A stretch of 64,000 nucleotides of DNA from JAKQDH01 sp029558835 (GCA_035356615.1 DAOQSN010000024.1:1-64000), one strand, 5' to 3'. Counted from the first letter of the stretch, positions 25,701 through 34,470 are shown. The notes: generated by a model not told the origin, from the letters alone. Numbers and translations are program-made.

Positions 25701-26665
25701 ATGTCCACCATGCCGGCCGCCAACTCCACCACGCTGATGGTACCCGCGGCGTACTTGTGCACTCGCGGGTTGGTCAGATCGTCGATCGTGGCGCGGATGT
25801 AGTACGGTTCACCCGTCGCCCGCGGTGGGATCGTATCCAGGTCGATGCTGATGTTGGCAAACTCGACCGCCTCGAACGCACCCTGCTCGATCGTCGTCGG
25901 CCGCAGCACGATGATGTCCTGCCGCGTCAACTGCCCGGAGTTGTCGCGCGCCGGGTTGGCCGGGTCGTCGTTGCTCGGGTCGGAGTCCACGTCCAGTAGA
26001 ATGTACACTGTGCAGTTGCTGTCCGGGTCGTAGGGACGCTCCGCCGCGGGCGCCAGCACCGTCGGTTGCACCGTCACCGTCAGCAGGTCATCCTCGGCCA
26101 CGCTCCGATTGAAGGCCGGCTGGGTCACGACGATCACCGGCGGCACCGTCGGCGGCACCGCCCCCGGCTCGGAAACCTTGACGACCACCCGCTGGGGCGT
26201 AGCGGCCCGGGTCGTGGCGTAGACCTCGACCGGATCGTTGATCCCGTCGTCAATCGTGCCCCGCAGGTTGTAGCTGCCCACGGGCACCAGCCGCGTGCTG
26301 GCCGAGAACGAGTCCGGGCCCGTCGTGTCGTTCTCGTCGATGTTCTCCACCAGCAGGATCGTCTGGTTGGACGTGGTATTGACCAACTCGAAGCTGATCT
26401 TGGCATTGGAGTCCCGGTCCGTGTCCGACCAGCGAATCAGGAACCGTTCGCCCTGTCCGCGGGTGATGTCCGCCACCGGCTCCAGGATGGTCAGAGTGGG
26501 GGGCTCGTTGTCCGTCCCGCTTTCCCCAGTGATCAGAAACGGCGGGAGGTTGCCCCCGCAGGACACCAGTACTCCAAGCACAACCGCCATCGCGCCCGTG
26601 CCCAGTAAGCCCGCCAACACCCGCGAACGGTGCCCGCCGGCCCCACTACCCATGAAACGCTTCAT
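22715..26665 (-). CDS. Giant FG-GAP propeller lipoprotein with internal dockerin-like insert
   Basis: 1316 residues. The start is fixed by AGGGAG upstream of ATG 26665. A lipobox-like LVSC (Cys36) suggests a lipid-anchored outer-surface protein. Residues about 40-310 look like Ig/cadherin-like beta domains (PPTLTILEPV, GSYNLRGTIDDG). From about 330 on come FG-GAP/integrin-alpha-like propeller repeats (DFDADGVADLMIVAQYG, DITGDGRPDLLMG, DLNNDGLSEIIISAPR, DFNLDGLDDILCGAYF, DFNQDGFGDLLVAAPG, DINRDGFDDIAIGLP). At about 1040-1105 a cysteine-containing dockerin-like pair (DFNGDGVINETDLSLSTF, DYDNDGDIDAEDRCVFCC) interrupts the propeller. Probably calcium-dependent surface adhesion or scaffold; ligand unknown. 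Confidence 0.88.
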   Translation of the reverse strand: MKRFMGSGAGGHRSRVLAGLLGTGAMAVVLGVLVSCGGNLPPFLITGESGTDNEPPTLTILEPVADITRGQGERFLIRWSDTDRDSNAKISFELVNTTSNQTILLVENIDENDTTGPDSFSASTRLVPVGSYNLRGTIDDGINDPVEVYATTRAATPQRVVVKVSEPGAVPPTVPPVIVVTQPAFNRSVAEDDLLTVTVQPTVLAPAAERPYDPDSNCTVYILLDVDSDPSNDDPANPARDNSGQLTRQDIIVLRPTTIEQGAFEAVEFANISIDLDTIPPRATGEPYYIRATIDDLTNPRVHKYAAGTISVVELAAGMVDMSELGRRRSGARFYGFNPGANVGSFVGNISDFDADGVADLMIVAQYGNPRNFGRIGEAYLIYGVQGQRFGGAISVNSVSEVISGVIFEAPPLRTGQIFASGARTDGITDVSWVPDITGDGRPDLLMGLSHVHGAFEAMDYDPGDEDVASLEPTETVEITIRQGRVTVGGTPTSLTYAGVDDLTINSAAPDTPNGSGDLAWQYVADGTRQWTLIKFTDVLEHIPDNAASIDFDSIAATVELRVYDLGGSGQLFQAVADFTERTTYSSFAVNGGDPEIEVDYIPQQGSTEQGFGDVSGDIAGIVTVNVSDLVRDLIDRNLGQYDDELRFIIVPDAEEGANRTAARSSEYSVNPNDRPLLRITYDRQLIIGASGCYPDDLVNNYTDQPEDDIYFYAGGMAVLFSSQNRDNLGPIDPTRLDSTVVALELVGQESHILGAGGLDAQTGDIYVQADNSSADVVGNDQVEAGHISGARFAAGPYDYIDARLLNQPPREDLFGAAVGSIGDLNNDGLSEIIISAPRNELYLYETERRYGRQGTHIASTHFFGSIVVIPGRNYNQPFWRDKGVLDTATSSIPTLDQHRWSPFGSCGGGVERTMAIMTGTFEVYAESMYDMLGDGQSAGDFNLDGLDDILCGAYFNDRPERTDSGATYILYGRNVLGDFNLGLADNPLLRTPMLRIRGVNDGDRIGWRQTTGRDVNGDRIDDVFIASPYTDFGGITRPLCAVDFNGDGVINETDLSLSTFTACQTAVGTDVFSDDACKAFDYDNDGDIDAEDRCVFCCLSAECAPEEDCALGTDSGNCCANMVDNGFVGVIFGGVFLDGDRLLTQLATGDLPGTVFYGSEAGSRAGYDISTAGDFNQDGFGDLLVAAPGQVWVDDNLRERLGVVYLIFGGTHLTNTTWNLAQVGSTELPGIVFYSPYVKGRPNEAAPLKVAYLGDINRDGFDDIAIGLPKADFIDLTFPQGPDAPGSDPAAGRRANAGDCYIVYGNNFGSNRIQP

Positions 26666-26921
26666 TGACGACGCTCCCTACTGTCGTGCCCGGCCCACCC
26701 CTTGCCTCGACGGTTCCATCAAGAGCGGACCTGCGGTCCCGGTGAGGACATTCGGCAAGTTCCAACCGGCGTGTGGCCGACCCCGGCGAGTCGCCCCGGC
26801 CGGCCCGGCTAACGTTTGCGTCGGCGCCCTACCCCGGCACAACCGCCGCCCGCAGGTCGCCACAGAACCCGGCCCATAATAGAGGTAGCGTCACTGTCCC
26901 GTCAAGAAACGCCGCGCCAGC

Positions 26922-26996
26922 CTCCGTGCAAGGGCGTCTCGCCCGCGTTGGCACGCCTCCGTGGCACGGGCGTCTTGCCCGTGCAACCGAGCCCCA
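26922..26996. repeat. Family F GC-rich hairpin repeat
   Basis: Two related hairpins: GTGCAAGGGCGTCTCGCCCG then GTGGCACGGGCGTCTTGCCC (continuing GTGCAAC). The second can fold on GGCACGGGC/GCCCGTGC. Confidence 0.5.
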
Positions 26997-27155
26997 GGCA
27001 CCGCAGCAGGGGGCACGCCTCCCGGCCTGCTGAGGTGGTAGCATCTCTCGGAACGAGCAGCGTCGGCCCCGTGGCCGACATAGACGGTGTTGACCCCCCC
27101 CGGTGCCCGAGGCCCCCGCGTCCGACCCCGAGCCTTTCTGCACGCCGCTGGGACA

Positions 27156-27184
27156 TTGCCCCCCCGCAGGGTTCGATCTATAGT
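27156..27184 (+). promoter_or_regulatory. Possible promoter of tpx
   Basis: -35 TTGCCC (27156-27161), 17-base spacer, -10 TATAGT (27179-27184). The -10 fits the sigma70 consensus at five of six positions; the -35 is weak. It would give a leader of about 170 bases. Confidence 0.4.
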
Positions 27185-27361
27185 CTCGGCCGCCGGGCGG
27201 ATCTTGTGCGTCGCACGACGGGAGCCCGTTCGGACGGCGGCCGCCGGCAGGCGCGTGTCGCCGGTCGTGGGACGTTCGTGGCGCGGTCGCTTCACGCTCG
27301 GTCAGCCGCGACGCAGGAGAAGCTCGCGCCCCGCTGGGAAACACACTCAGGAGGCATCAAC

Positions 27362-27874
27362 ATGGCCAGAACCTGCACCTTCAAAGGCAACCCGCTACCG
27401 CTGGAAGGCCCCGCCCTGAAGCCGGGGGACAAGGCCCCTGACGTCAAGCTGTCCAAGAGCCTGGCGGAGACCGTCGCCCTGAGCGCCACGGCCGGCAAGG
27501 TCCGGATTCTCAGCGTCGTGCCGTCGCTGGACACGCCCGTCTGCGCGTTGCAGACCAAGCGGTTCAACGAGGAGGCCGCCCGGCTGCCCAACGTCGTCAT
27601 CTATACGATCAGTTGCGACCTGCCCACCGCCCAGGCCCGCTTCTGCGGGGCGGAGGGCATCGACCCGGACCGCCTGCACGTGCTCAGCGACCACAAGGAG
27701 GCGGCCTTCGGGCGGGCCTACGGCACGCTGATTCCGCCGTTGCGGCTCCTGTGCCGCGCGGTATTCGTGCTGGACGCCGGCGGCACGATTCGCTACGCGG
27801 AGTACGTGCCGGAAATCGCCGACCACCCCAACTACGACGCGGTGCTCAATTGCGTGAAGCAACTGGCAAAGTAG
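27362..27874 (+). CDS. tpx: Thiol peroxidase (atypical 2-Cys peroxiredoxin)
   Basis: 170 residues with the Tpx subfamily pattern. The peroxidatic cysteine is Cys61 in VVPSLDTPVCALQT and the resolving cysteine is Cys95 in ARFCGAEG. The invariant Arg needed for catalysis falls in the RLLCRAVFVLD region, which also has the Tpx-typical LLxRAVFV motif. The enzyme reduces hydrogen peroxide and organic peroxides using thioredoxin and is normally cytoplasmic or periplasmic; no signal peptide is present here. CAGGAGG precedes the ATG at ideal spacing. It is the first of three co-directional genes, with a gap of only 39 bases to the next. Confidence 0.97.
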   Translation: MARTCTFKGNPLPLEGPALKPGDKAPDVKLSKSLAETVALSATAGKVRILSVVPSLDTPVCALQTKRFNEEAARLPNVVIYTISCDLPTAQARFCGAEGIDPDRLHVLSDHKEAAFGRAYGTLIPPLRLLCRAVFVLDAGGTIRYAEYVPEIADHPNYDAVLNCVKQLAK

Positions 27875-27913
27875 GGCCGCGCTAAGGCAACCGACTTCCG
27901 AGGTGAATCTCCC

Positions 27914-28711
27914 ATGACTCAATTCCCCGCTTCCGGTCAGGGTTATGGTCCCGGCGGGATGCCGCCCCCTGTCCCCCCGATGTACGTGGTTGAGACGGCG
28001 CAGCAGCGGTGGAGTGCGGCCGCCGTCGCCGGGTTCGTGATGTCGCTGCTGGGCTGCACGGCCCCGCTGGGCCTGCTGTTCGGGCTGATCGGGCTGTTCA
28101 CGACGTCCGGGGCCAGGCGCAAAGGCAGGGGGCTGGCGATCGCGGCTCTCATCATCGGCGTGCTGTGGGGAAGTACGTGCTACTTCCTGGGCTATGGTGC
28201 GTACCGCGCGGGGAAGTTCTTCCTGGCCCTCACCGCGGATGTAGGACAGATGCTCCAGACCGGCACGTTCGCGCCCGCCGACGCCGACCGCATCCTGGCG
28301 CGGATCGGCACCAACGAACTGACCGCCGCCGTGCATGGGGAGGACGTGGTCGCCTGGATAGCGGCCGTCAAGGCCAAGCACGGCAGCTTCCGCGAAATCG
28401 TCCCCAACGCCGCCGGCTCTCAGCAGCTCGGTGGCAACAAGGCCGCCGTCGACTTCACGGGCAAGTTCGTCAACGGCGAGGCCAACATCCGCGTCGTCTT
28501 CGTCACGGACGGAATGCAAATGCGGGTGGACGACATCGAGGTGGGAGGCATCTCGCTGCGTGACATGGCGGAACAGGCCCAGCCCGGCTCCACTGCCCCG
28601 ACCGCCGGCGACGACAAGCCGAAGCCTGCGACCGAAACCGACGACAAGCCATCTGCGGACGCCGAGCACGAGGCTCCAACCCCGGACGAAGCAGGCGAGG
28701 AGCAGCCGTAG
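27914..28711 (+). CDS. DUF4190-type membrane protein
   Basis: 265 residues. A short Pro/Gly-rich cytoplasmic head (GQGYGPGGMPPPVPPMYVVE) precedes two membrane helices (about 34-60 and 70-95) separated by a basic turn (ARRKGRGLAIAALIIG), the usual DUF4190 layout. The following soluble domain (about 100-220) contains VVFVTDGMQMRVDDIEVGG, which looks like a small beta domain facing the cell exterior or periplasm. An acidic, proline-rich tail ends the protein. The gene lies between tpx and the DUF4159 gene on the same strand and may be co-transcribed with both. Function unknown. Confidence 0.78.
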   Translation: MTQFPASGQGYGPGGMPPPVPPMYVVETAQQRWSAAAVAGFVMSLLGCTAPLGLLFGLIGLFTTSGARRKGRGLAIAALIIGVLWGSTCYFLGYGAYRAGKFFLALTADVGQMLQTGTFAPADADRILARIGTNELTAAVHGEDVVAWIAAVKAKHGSFREIVPNAAGSQQLGGNKAAVDFTGKFVNGEANIRVVFVTDGMQMRVDDIEVGGISLRDMAEQAQPGSTAPTAGDDKPKPATETDDKPSADAEHEAPTPDEAGEEQP

Positions 28712-28759
28712 ACCGAGGATGAAGGCTCCTGGATCACGGTGTGCGCTTCGGGGCCGTGG

Positions 28760-28831
28760 ATCCGAACCGCGACCGTGACGGAGCGGACGGATGCCAACGT
28801 TGCCGCCCGACGTTCGCGCACGTTCATTCAC
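28760..28831. repeat. Family C repeat with leader (reverse), spanning a gene start
   Basis: Reverse of the element at 15337-15398: core TCCGAACCGCGACCGTGACG then the leader CGTTCGCGCACGTTCATTCA. The start codon and first ~14 codons of the following gene lie inside it. Confidence 0.65.
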
Positions 28832-31800
28832 CGTGCCGAGTGCCACGCCCAGATGGCGGCTGGCCGCAGCGCTGGTCGTGCTGATCACGCTCCCGGCGCC
28901 CGCGCGGGCACCCGTCGGCTCCCCGACCGATGAAGACGTTGATCGCGCTGTCACCGAGCTCATCGCCTATCTGCGTGAGGCGCAGGATGCGACGCCCGGC
29001 CCGGCCTATGGCAGCTTCCGGGGCGAGCGGGCCGACGTCCATGCCGGCGGCGTCACCGCGTTGGCCACCTACGCCCTGCTGGTGGCCGGCGTTCCCTGGC
29101 ACGATGAGACCATCCACCGGGCCGTCGATTATCTCGCGGAGCATCCCCTCCCCGGTACGTACAGCCGCAGCCTGCGTGCGGCCGTCTGGACCCACCTCAC
29201 CCGGCAGACGGTCGAACCGCGCCTCGCCCGACGCTATCGCAAGCTCTTGCAGGACGACGTGAGCTGGCTCGTCCGCACGCTCAAACCCGACGGCTTCCAC
29301 GGCTACGACGCCGAAGGCACCGGCGGCGATCACTCGTGCAGCCAGTTCGGCGTTCTGGGCGTGTGGATCGGCGAGTCGGCCGCCGCAGAGGTGCCGCAGG
29401 CCCACTGGGAGAAGGTGGCCCGCCACTGGCTAACGCATCAGGCCGAGGACGGAAGCTGGTCCTACCAGGGTCGCCAGGGCGGCTCGGTCACGATGACGAC
29501 GGCCGGCGTGAACACGCTCTACGTTATTCTCTCTCAGGACTTCGCCCGGCGCGAACCGGCCTACCAGCTTTGGAGGGGCGTCCCGCCGCGCGGAACACTG
29601 CAAGCGCGCATCGACGAGGCGATCCAAGCGGCTGAGCGCGGCTTCGCCTGGCTGGCGGAGCGCAACATCCTCACCGGCGGCGGGTACCAACTCTTCGGTC
29701 TCGAACGCCTGGGGGTTGCGTCGGGGCGGAAGTTCGTCGGCGAAACCGACTGGTACCGGGCCGGGGTGGGCGGCGCGCGGCGACCGCCCGGCGACACCAT
29801 CGAGGCCGCTTTCCGCCTGCTCTTTCTGACCTACGGGCGAGCGCCGGTGCTCATCAACAAGCTCCAGTATCAGGCGGTGCGGCCGCCCGGCTGGAGAGCG
29901 TCGGAATCGCCCGACTGGAACCGCTACTACCGCGACCTGCACTTCCTGACGAGCTGGCTCTCGCAACAGCACGAGTGCATCTACAAGTGGCAGGTCGTGC
30001 CGGTCGAGGCCGAGTTGCGCGAGTTGCAGGACGCTCCCCTGCTGCTCATCTCCGGCAGCGGCACGCTGACGCTGACGCCGACGCAACTCAATCGCCTGCG
30101 TGATTACCTCGATGCCGGGGGCACCATCATCGGACATGCGGATCGGGCGGACGCCGGTTTCAGCGAAGCATTCCGCCGGACGTTCGAGCAACTACTGGCC
30201 GAGCGCGGGCGGACGTTCGCCCCGCTGGGCCCCGAGCACCCGATATTCCGCGCCCATCACAAGCGGGCCGAACCCTGGCCGAAGGAGCTGCGCCTCGAGG
30301 GTCTGGACGACGGGCTGCGCACCTGTGTGCTGCTCTTCGGCGTCGATGTGGCCGGGGCGTGGCACCAGAACCTCGCCAAACGGCACCCCGAGTTGTTCGA
30401 GATCATGGGTAACCTGCGCGTGTACGCGGCCCCCGGCTATGACGACTTGCCCAAGCGGCTGCGGGCCGACCCGGCCGGGCAAGCGGCCACTCCCCCGCGC
30501 GGCTACCTCACGATCACCAGCGCTCTCCCCAACCGTACGTCCGCAACCCCTCTCCCCCCCAGGGGGAGAGGGCAGGGTGAGGGGGCGGAAGGGGACTCCG
30601 TCCCGTCCTCCAACTGGCGTCCCTGGCGTTGGCACGCCTTCGCCGGGCGATTCGCGGCCGAAACCGGCGTCCTGCTTGCCTTGGTCCCGCCGAGCGTGTC
30701 CGCGGACCCCGCGGCCGGCGGCTCGCCCGCGAGCCCCGAGCCCCCGGCCGACCTGCTGGTGCTCAGCGGACCGCAACCGCTTGACCTGTCACCGGCCGAG
30801 GTCGATTCCCTGGCCGAGCGCCTCCGTCGAGGCTCCATGTTGCTGCTCGAGAACGCCGGCGGGCAGGCCGCCTTCGTGCCGCCCGCGCAAGCCACGCTCC
30901 AGCGCCTTGCGGTCGCCCTCGACGGGCAGGTCGCACCGCTGCCGGCCGATCATCCGATCCTGAAGGGTGAACTGCCCGGCGGCGTGGCCCTGCCCAGGCT
31001 CAAGCCATCGCGCTGGGCACCGGCCGCGATGCGCGCCGACTGGCCACCGCTGGAGGCAGTGTTCAAGAACGGTCGCCCGGTCGCGTTGCTGGTTCCGTTC
31101 GATCTCGTCGCCACGGCCGGCGGTCATTACTTGTACGAAGCGGCGGCGTATCAACCTGCCGCCGCCGGTGCTCTACTGCGCAACGTGCTGCTGTGGCGGT
31201 ACCTGCAAGTCACGGCGGCCGGCACCAGTGGGCGTCACGACAAGACCGCGGCGGGGCTGCCGACTCGGGATGGATCGCTGCTTCTGCGCTGCGCGCAAGC
31301 CGCGCTCGATGCGGGCGACGACGTAAGGTGCGCGCATCTGCTGTCAGTCATCCTGACGTTGGAGCCGCAACTGGGCCCCGCCGTGGAGCTGCGCGAGCGT
31401 CTGCTGGCACGCCTGGTCGAGCAGGCCCGCCGGGCGACTGCCGAGAAGGACCCGTTTGCCGCGCGCGCGCTGCTGGCCATCGCCGAGCGTCTCGGCGTCA
31501 CCTCTCTCGACATCCAGTCCCTGGTCACACAGGCATCTGAGTCCCTCGCGGCTGCTTCGCCGGAGGTACCCGCTCTGCCTCCCGAACTCGCCGACATCAA
31601 GGTGACGTTCCGGGACGAGCCCTCCGACGCCCTCGCGCTCCTGACGCAGTGGTTCGACGCCGATCGCCGGCAGCAGGTGGAGCAGCAAGAGCTGCGGAAC
31701 CTGTACGCTCAAGTGCACGCGCTGGAGGAACGGGCGAGGCAGCTACAGCAGGAGCGGCGCGGCGGCTCCGGTGCCGCCGGCCGGCGTTCCACCCCCGACG

Positions 31801-31988
31801 CCGAAGCCCGGCAGATCGCCCGCGAGCGCCATGACCTCAACGCGAAACTCTCCGCGACGTTGAGCACCCTCGAAGAATTGGAGACCCTGCTCGCCGAGAT
31901 CACGGGCGTCCTCACACCGTTCGCCGACGCACTGGCCGCCCACGGAGTTGTCCTGCGCGACGGGCGATGGGAAACCGGGGCCGAATAG
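28791..31988 (+). CDS. Large DUF4159 protein with terpenoid-cyclase-like toroid domain
   Basis: 1065 residues with an N-terminal signal or anchor segment (about 24-40, LAAALVVLITL). Residues about 50-360 form repeated helices like a prenyltransferase/squalene-cyclase alpha-alpha toroid (HAGGVTALATYALLVAG, CSQFGVLGVWIGES, WLTHQAEDGSWSYQG, YQLFGLERLGVASG). Residues about 380-800 contain the DUF4159 domain twice or in an expanded form (LLLISGSGTLTLTPTQLNRL, YLDAGGTIIGHADRAD, DLLVLSGPQPLDLSPAEVDS, EHPIF and DHPIL). A helical, coiled-coil C-terminus follows. At about 586-600 a translated family G repeat (TPLPPRGRGQGEGAEG) is inserted. The start region lies in a family C repeat. Role unknown; probably envelope associated. 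Confidence 0.8.
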   Translation: MPTLPPDVRARSFTVPSATPRWRLAAALVVLITLPAPARAPVGSPTDEDVDRAVTELIAYLREAQDATPGPAYGSFRGERADVHAGGVTALATYALLVAGVPWHDETIHRAVDYLAEHPLPGTYSRSLRAAVWTHLTRQTVEPRLARRYRKLLQDDVSWLVRTLKPDGFHGYDAEGTGGDHSCSQFGVLGVWIGESAAAEVPQAHWEKVARHWLTHQAEDGSWSYQGRQGGSVTMTTAGVNTLYVILSQDFARREPAYQLWRGVPPRGTLQARIDEAIQAAERGFAWLAERNILTGGGYQLFGLERLGVASGRKFVGETDWYRAGVGGARRPPGDTIEAAFRLLFLTYGRAPVLINKLQYQAVRPPGWRASESPDWNRYYRDLHFLTSWLSQQHECIYKWQVVPVEAELRELQDAPLLLISGSGTLTLTPTQLNRLRDYLDAGGTIIGHADRADAGFSEAFRRTFEQLLAERGRTFAPLGPEHPIFRAHHKRAEPWPKELRLEGLDDGLRTCVLLFGVDVAGAWHQNLAKRHPELFEIMGNLRVYAAPGYDDLPKRLRADPAGQAATPPRGYLTITSALPNRTSATPLPPRGRGQGEGAEGDSVPSSNWRPWRWHAFAGRFAAETGVLLALVPPSVSADPAAGGSPASPEPPADLLVLSGPQPLDLSPAEVDSLAERLRRGSMLLLENAGGQAAFVPPAQATLQRLAVALDGQVAPLPADHPILKGELPGGVALPRLKPSRWAPAAMRADWPPLEAVFKNGRPVALLVPFDLVATAGGHYLYEAAAYQPAAAGALLRNVLLWRYLQVTAAGTSGRHDKTAAGLPTRDGSLLLRCAQAALDAGDDVRCAHLLSVILTLEPQLGPAVELRERLLARLVEQARRATAEKDPFAARALLAIAERLGVTSLDIQSLVTQASESLAAASPEVPALPPELADIKVTFRDEPSDALALLTQWFDADRRQQVEQQELRNLYAQVHALEERARQLQQERRGGSGAAGRRSTPDAEARQIARERHDLNAKLSATLSTLEELETLLAEITGVLTPFADALAAHGVVLRDGRWETGAE
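30546..30586. repeat. Family G palindrome translated inside the DUF4159 gene
   Basis: ACCCCTCTCCCCCCCAGGGG (continuing GAGAGGGCAGGGTGAGGGGGC). It adds TPLPPRGRGQGEGA in frame between two domains. Confidence 0.85.
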
Positions 31989-32084
31989 CGAATTGCGAAT
32001 GGCGAAGAGCGAAGGAAGGCAACGCGCTCCGAACCGTCCCGACGTCGGGAAACCGCCCGCACAAACGGGCTGCGGGCCGTGGAC

Positions 32085-32119
32085 ACCTCTCCCCCGGGGA
32101 GAGGGGCAGGGGTGAGGGC
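32085..32119. repeat. Family G palindrome (intergenic)
   Basis: ACCTCTCCCCCGGGGAGAGG (continuing GGCAGGGGTGAGGGC), the same unit that is translated in the DUF4159 and AroDEK genes. Confidence 0.8.
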
Positions 32120-32159
32120 ATCACCAACTAACTGAGACCACGCAACTGAGAGACTCGTT

Positions 32160-32310
32160 GGGTGGCGTGCCCAAGCCGGATGGGTGGCATACCCCAGCCG
32201 GTTGGGTGGCATGCCCAAGCCCGCGAGGAGCGGGCGCCGGCATGCCGTCGCGAACGATGGCATCGGACACACGGCAGGGCATGGCGGCGCTGCGCTTGGC
32301 CATGCCACCC
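32160..32310. repeat. Family A palindromic element with duplicated left arm
   Basis: Three left-arm copies (GGTGGCGTGCCCAAGCC, GGGTGGCATACCCCAGCC and GGGTGGCATGCCCAAGCC) precede one right arm, GCGCTTGGCCATGCCACCC. The arm duplication indicates local amplification. Confidence 0.85.
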
Positions 32311-32628
32311 TGGCTTTGTTGTCGGTTTCCCCAAGTGTGGAGCTGTCAACACACTCGTATGCAATCGTGCGCCGCTGCGGGTATTGCAGCACCGCGCGGG
32401 CTGAAGCCCGCGGCTCGATGGCGGCGCGGAATCGCGCACACTGACATCGACAACTGCGGTCTGCGTGCAGCGACCGCCGCGTTCGCGGCGCTAACCGGCA
32501 TGCCCAGGCAGCCAACGAAACGGGCGCCGGAGGTGCCTGCCCATGTACCCCGCCGACGCCCGTTTGAGCGCACCAGCCTATGCGAAGCGGACCGGGAACC
32601 CGGCGCGACGCCGGTTCCCCGCCCGACC

Positions 32629-34470
32629 TCAATTGCCGATCACCAACTCCTCCGGCATGGCCACGATGACTGCCTCATCATGCAGCAGCTCGAGCTTCTG
32701 CAAGCTGCGCACCACGGCCCGTGTCCGCAGGGGATCCACCCGCTGCAACCCGGGCAGCAGCGCTTGCACCAGCGGCTGAGTCAGCAGGCGATGCTTGCCG
32801 CTCAGCACGTGCGCATAGTCACTGTCGCCCCCCGGATTGAACAGCATCTCGAAGATGCTCTTGGGCTCGGGGATCACGCGGATGTCGTATCCGTCGAGCT
32901 TGGCCTTATCAGCCGCGAACTTGACGGCGTCCTCCAGCCCGCCGAGCTTGTCGACCAGCCCCAGCTCCAGCGCCTGCGCCCCAGTGAACACCCGCCCGCC
33001 GGCGATCTCCTCGATCGGCTTGGTCAACCGCGCCCCGCGCGCCTTCACGACGTGTCCCTTGAACGTGGCGTACACCTCGTCCATGTAGCGCACGATCATC
33101 TTCCGCTCTGCGTCGCTCCACGGCTTGGCGGAACTCATCATGCCGGCCATTTTGCCCCGCTGGTGGGCGGACCAACTGATGCCCAGCTTGTCCCACCCGC
33201 CGGTGGTGACCAGCTTTCCCGCGATCACGCCGATGGAGGCCGTGATCGTCGCCGCGTCGGCGAACACGTGCTCCGCGCCGCAGGTGACGTAATACCCGCC
33301 GCTGCCCGCGACGTTGCCCATCGACGCAATCAGCGGCTTCTTGGCGGCCACCCGTCGGCTCGCGTCCAGAATGATCTCCGACGCCAGCGCCGAACCGCCC
33401 CCCGAGTCCACCCGCAGCACGACCGCCTTGACCGTGTCGTCGTCGGCCGCCGCGTCCAGCGCCTTGCGGATCGTCGAGCTGTATGCCCCCTCGGTCGACC
33501 CGAACGGGCTGGGCTCGGCCGAGCCCGGCAGGATCATCCCCTCGACGTATACGATGGCCACGGACGGTTTCGTGTACTTCTTCGTCGTCGGGCTGAACAT
33601 CTGCATGAGCTTGTTCATCATGCCGAAGAAGTCCTCCGGCATGGCGGAGGTGCTTTCCTCGGCGTAATCAAACGCCAGCTCCATGTCCGCCCCGTACCGG
33701 CCCTTCAGCTCCGCGAGGAAGTCCTGTCGGTGCTGCACCGAGTCGATCAGCCCCGCCTTCAGCGCCTCCTCGGCCGAGAACATGCCGTGGTCGATCAGCT
33801 CCTGCACCCGCTCCGGCTTCATCTCGCGTCCTTCGGCGATGATCCCCACGACGCGGTCGTAGATGCTGTCCAGCAGCCAGTTGAGCATCTTCTCGGCCGC
33901 GGGTGACGGACCCGTCCGCGTGAACATCTCACCCGCGCTCTTGTAGTCCTCCCGCTGCTCGACGTCCGGCACCACGCCGATCTTGTCGAGCATGCCCCGC
34001 AGGTACGGTGCCTCGCTGTACAGCCCGGTCAGCCAAACCTCACCCGTCGGCACCAGCGCGATGTGTGAAGCAGCGCTCGCGAGTGCGTAGGTCCCCGTGC
34101 TCAGCGCGTCCGCGTGCACGAAGACCTCCTTGTCCACCGCCCCGAATTGTCGCAACGCCGCCGACACTTCCTCCAACTGCGCCAGCCCCAACTGTGCCCC
34201 CTCCAGGTCGAGCACGATGGCCGCCACCTCCGGGTCCTGCCGGGCTTGCTTCAGCGTGGTCAGCAGCTCCTTCAACGACAACGGCGCATTGGCCGCGAAC
34301 AACGGCGGCACCTCCATCGGCGTCTCCGTCATCGCCCCCGACAGGCGGAAATAGGCAACGGTCTTCGGCCCCGTCTCCGACTCGGCGCCACCGTACGCCG
34401 CTGGTGCCACCATCATCGAGCCCGCAATGACCAATGCCCATGCCCATACACACCACGACCTGTACATCAT
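32629..34470 (-). CDS. sppA: Signal peptide peptidase SppA, 67K type
   Basis: 613 residues from the ATG at 34470, which follows GGAGGA at good spacing. A signal/anchor segment covers about residues 7-26. Two tandem SppA domains follow. The catalytic dyad fits the long E. coli-type enzyme: Lys177 in EDYKSAGEMFTRT (N-terminal domain) and Ser390 in SMGNVAGSGGYYV (C-terminal domain). VLRVDSGGGSALASE and ITASIGVIAGK are further family blocks. SppA degrades cleaved signal peptides and other membrane-associated peptides at the periplasmic face. A predicted promoter lies directly upstream. It stands alone, next to a transglutaminase-like gene on the same strand 414 bases away. Confidence 0.95.
   Translation of the reverse strand: MMYRSWCVWAWALVIAGSMMVAPAAYGGAESETGPKTVAYFRLSGAMTETPMEVPPLFAANAPLSLKELLTTLKQARQDPEVAAIVLDLEGAQLGLAQLEEVSAALRQFGAVDKEVFVHADALSTGTYALASAASHIALVPTGEVWLTGLYSEAPYLRGMLDKIGVVPDVEQREDYKSAGEMFTRTGPSPAAEKMLNWLLDSIYDRVVGIIAEGREMKPERVQELIDHGMFSAEEALKAGLIDSVQHRQDFLAELKGRYGADMELAFDYAEESTSAMPEDFFGMMNKLMQMFSPTTKKYTKPSVAIVYVEGMILPGSAEPSPFGSTEGAYSSTIRKALDAAADDDTVKAVVLRVDSGGGSALASEIILDASRRVAAKKPLIASMGNVAGSGGYYVTCGAEHVFADAATITASIGVIAGKLVTTGGWDKLGISWSAHQRGKMAGMMSSAKPWSDAERKMIVRYMDEVYATFKGHVVKARGARLTKPIEEIAGGRVFTGAQALELGLVDKLGGLEDAVKFAADKAKLDGYDIRVIPEPKSIFEMLFNPGGDSDYAHVLSGKHRLLTQPLVQALLPGLQRVDPLRTRAVVRSLQKLELLHDEAVIVAMPEELVIGN

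Larger units (their letters stand above)
26666..27361. other. Long intergenic region with repeats and tpx promoter
   Basis: Divergent region between the genes at 26665 and 27362. It includes a repeat at 26922-26996 built from AGGGCGTCTCGCCCG and GGCACGGGCGTCTTGCCCG, a common planctomycete intergenic motif (family F). A candidate promoter for tpx lies at 27156-27184. No gene recognised. Confidence 0.5.
31989..32628. other. Repeat cluster between convergent genes
   Basis: No gene. In order it holds a family L unit (31986-32011), a family G palindrome (32085-32119), a family A element (32160-32310) and a repeat with CGCGGGCTGAAGCCCGCGG (about 32396-32414, family H). A related family H unit is at 39716-39785. 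Confidence 0.65.
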
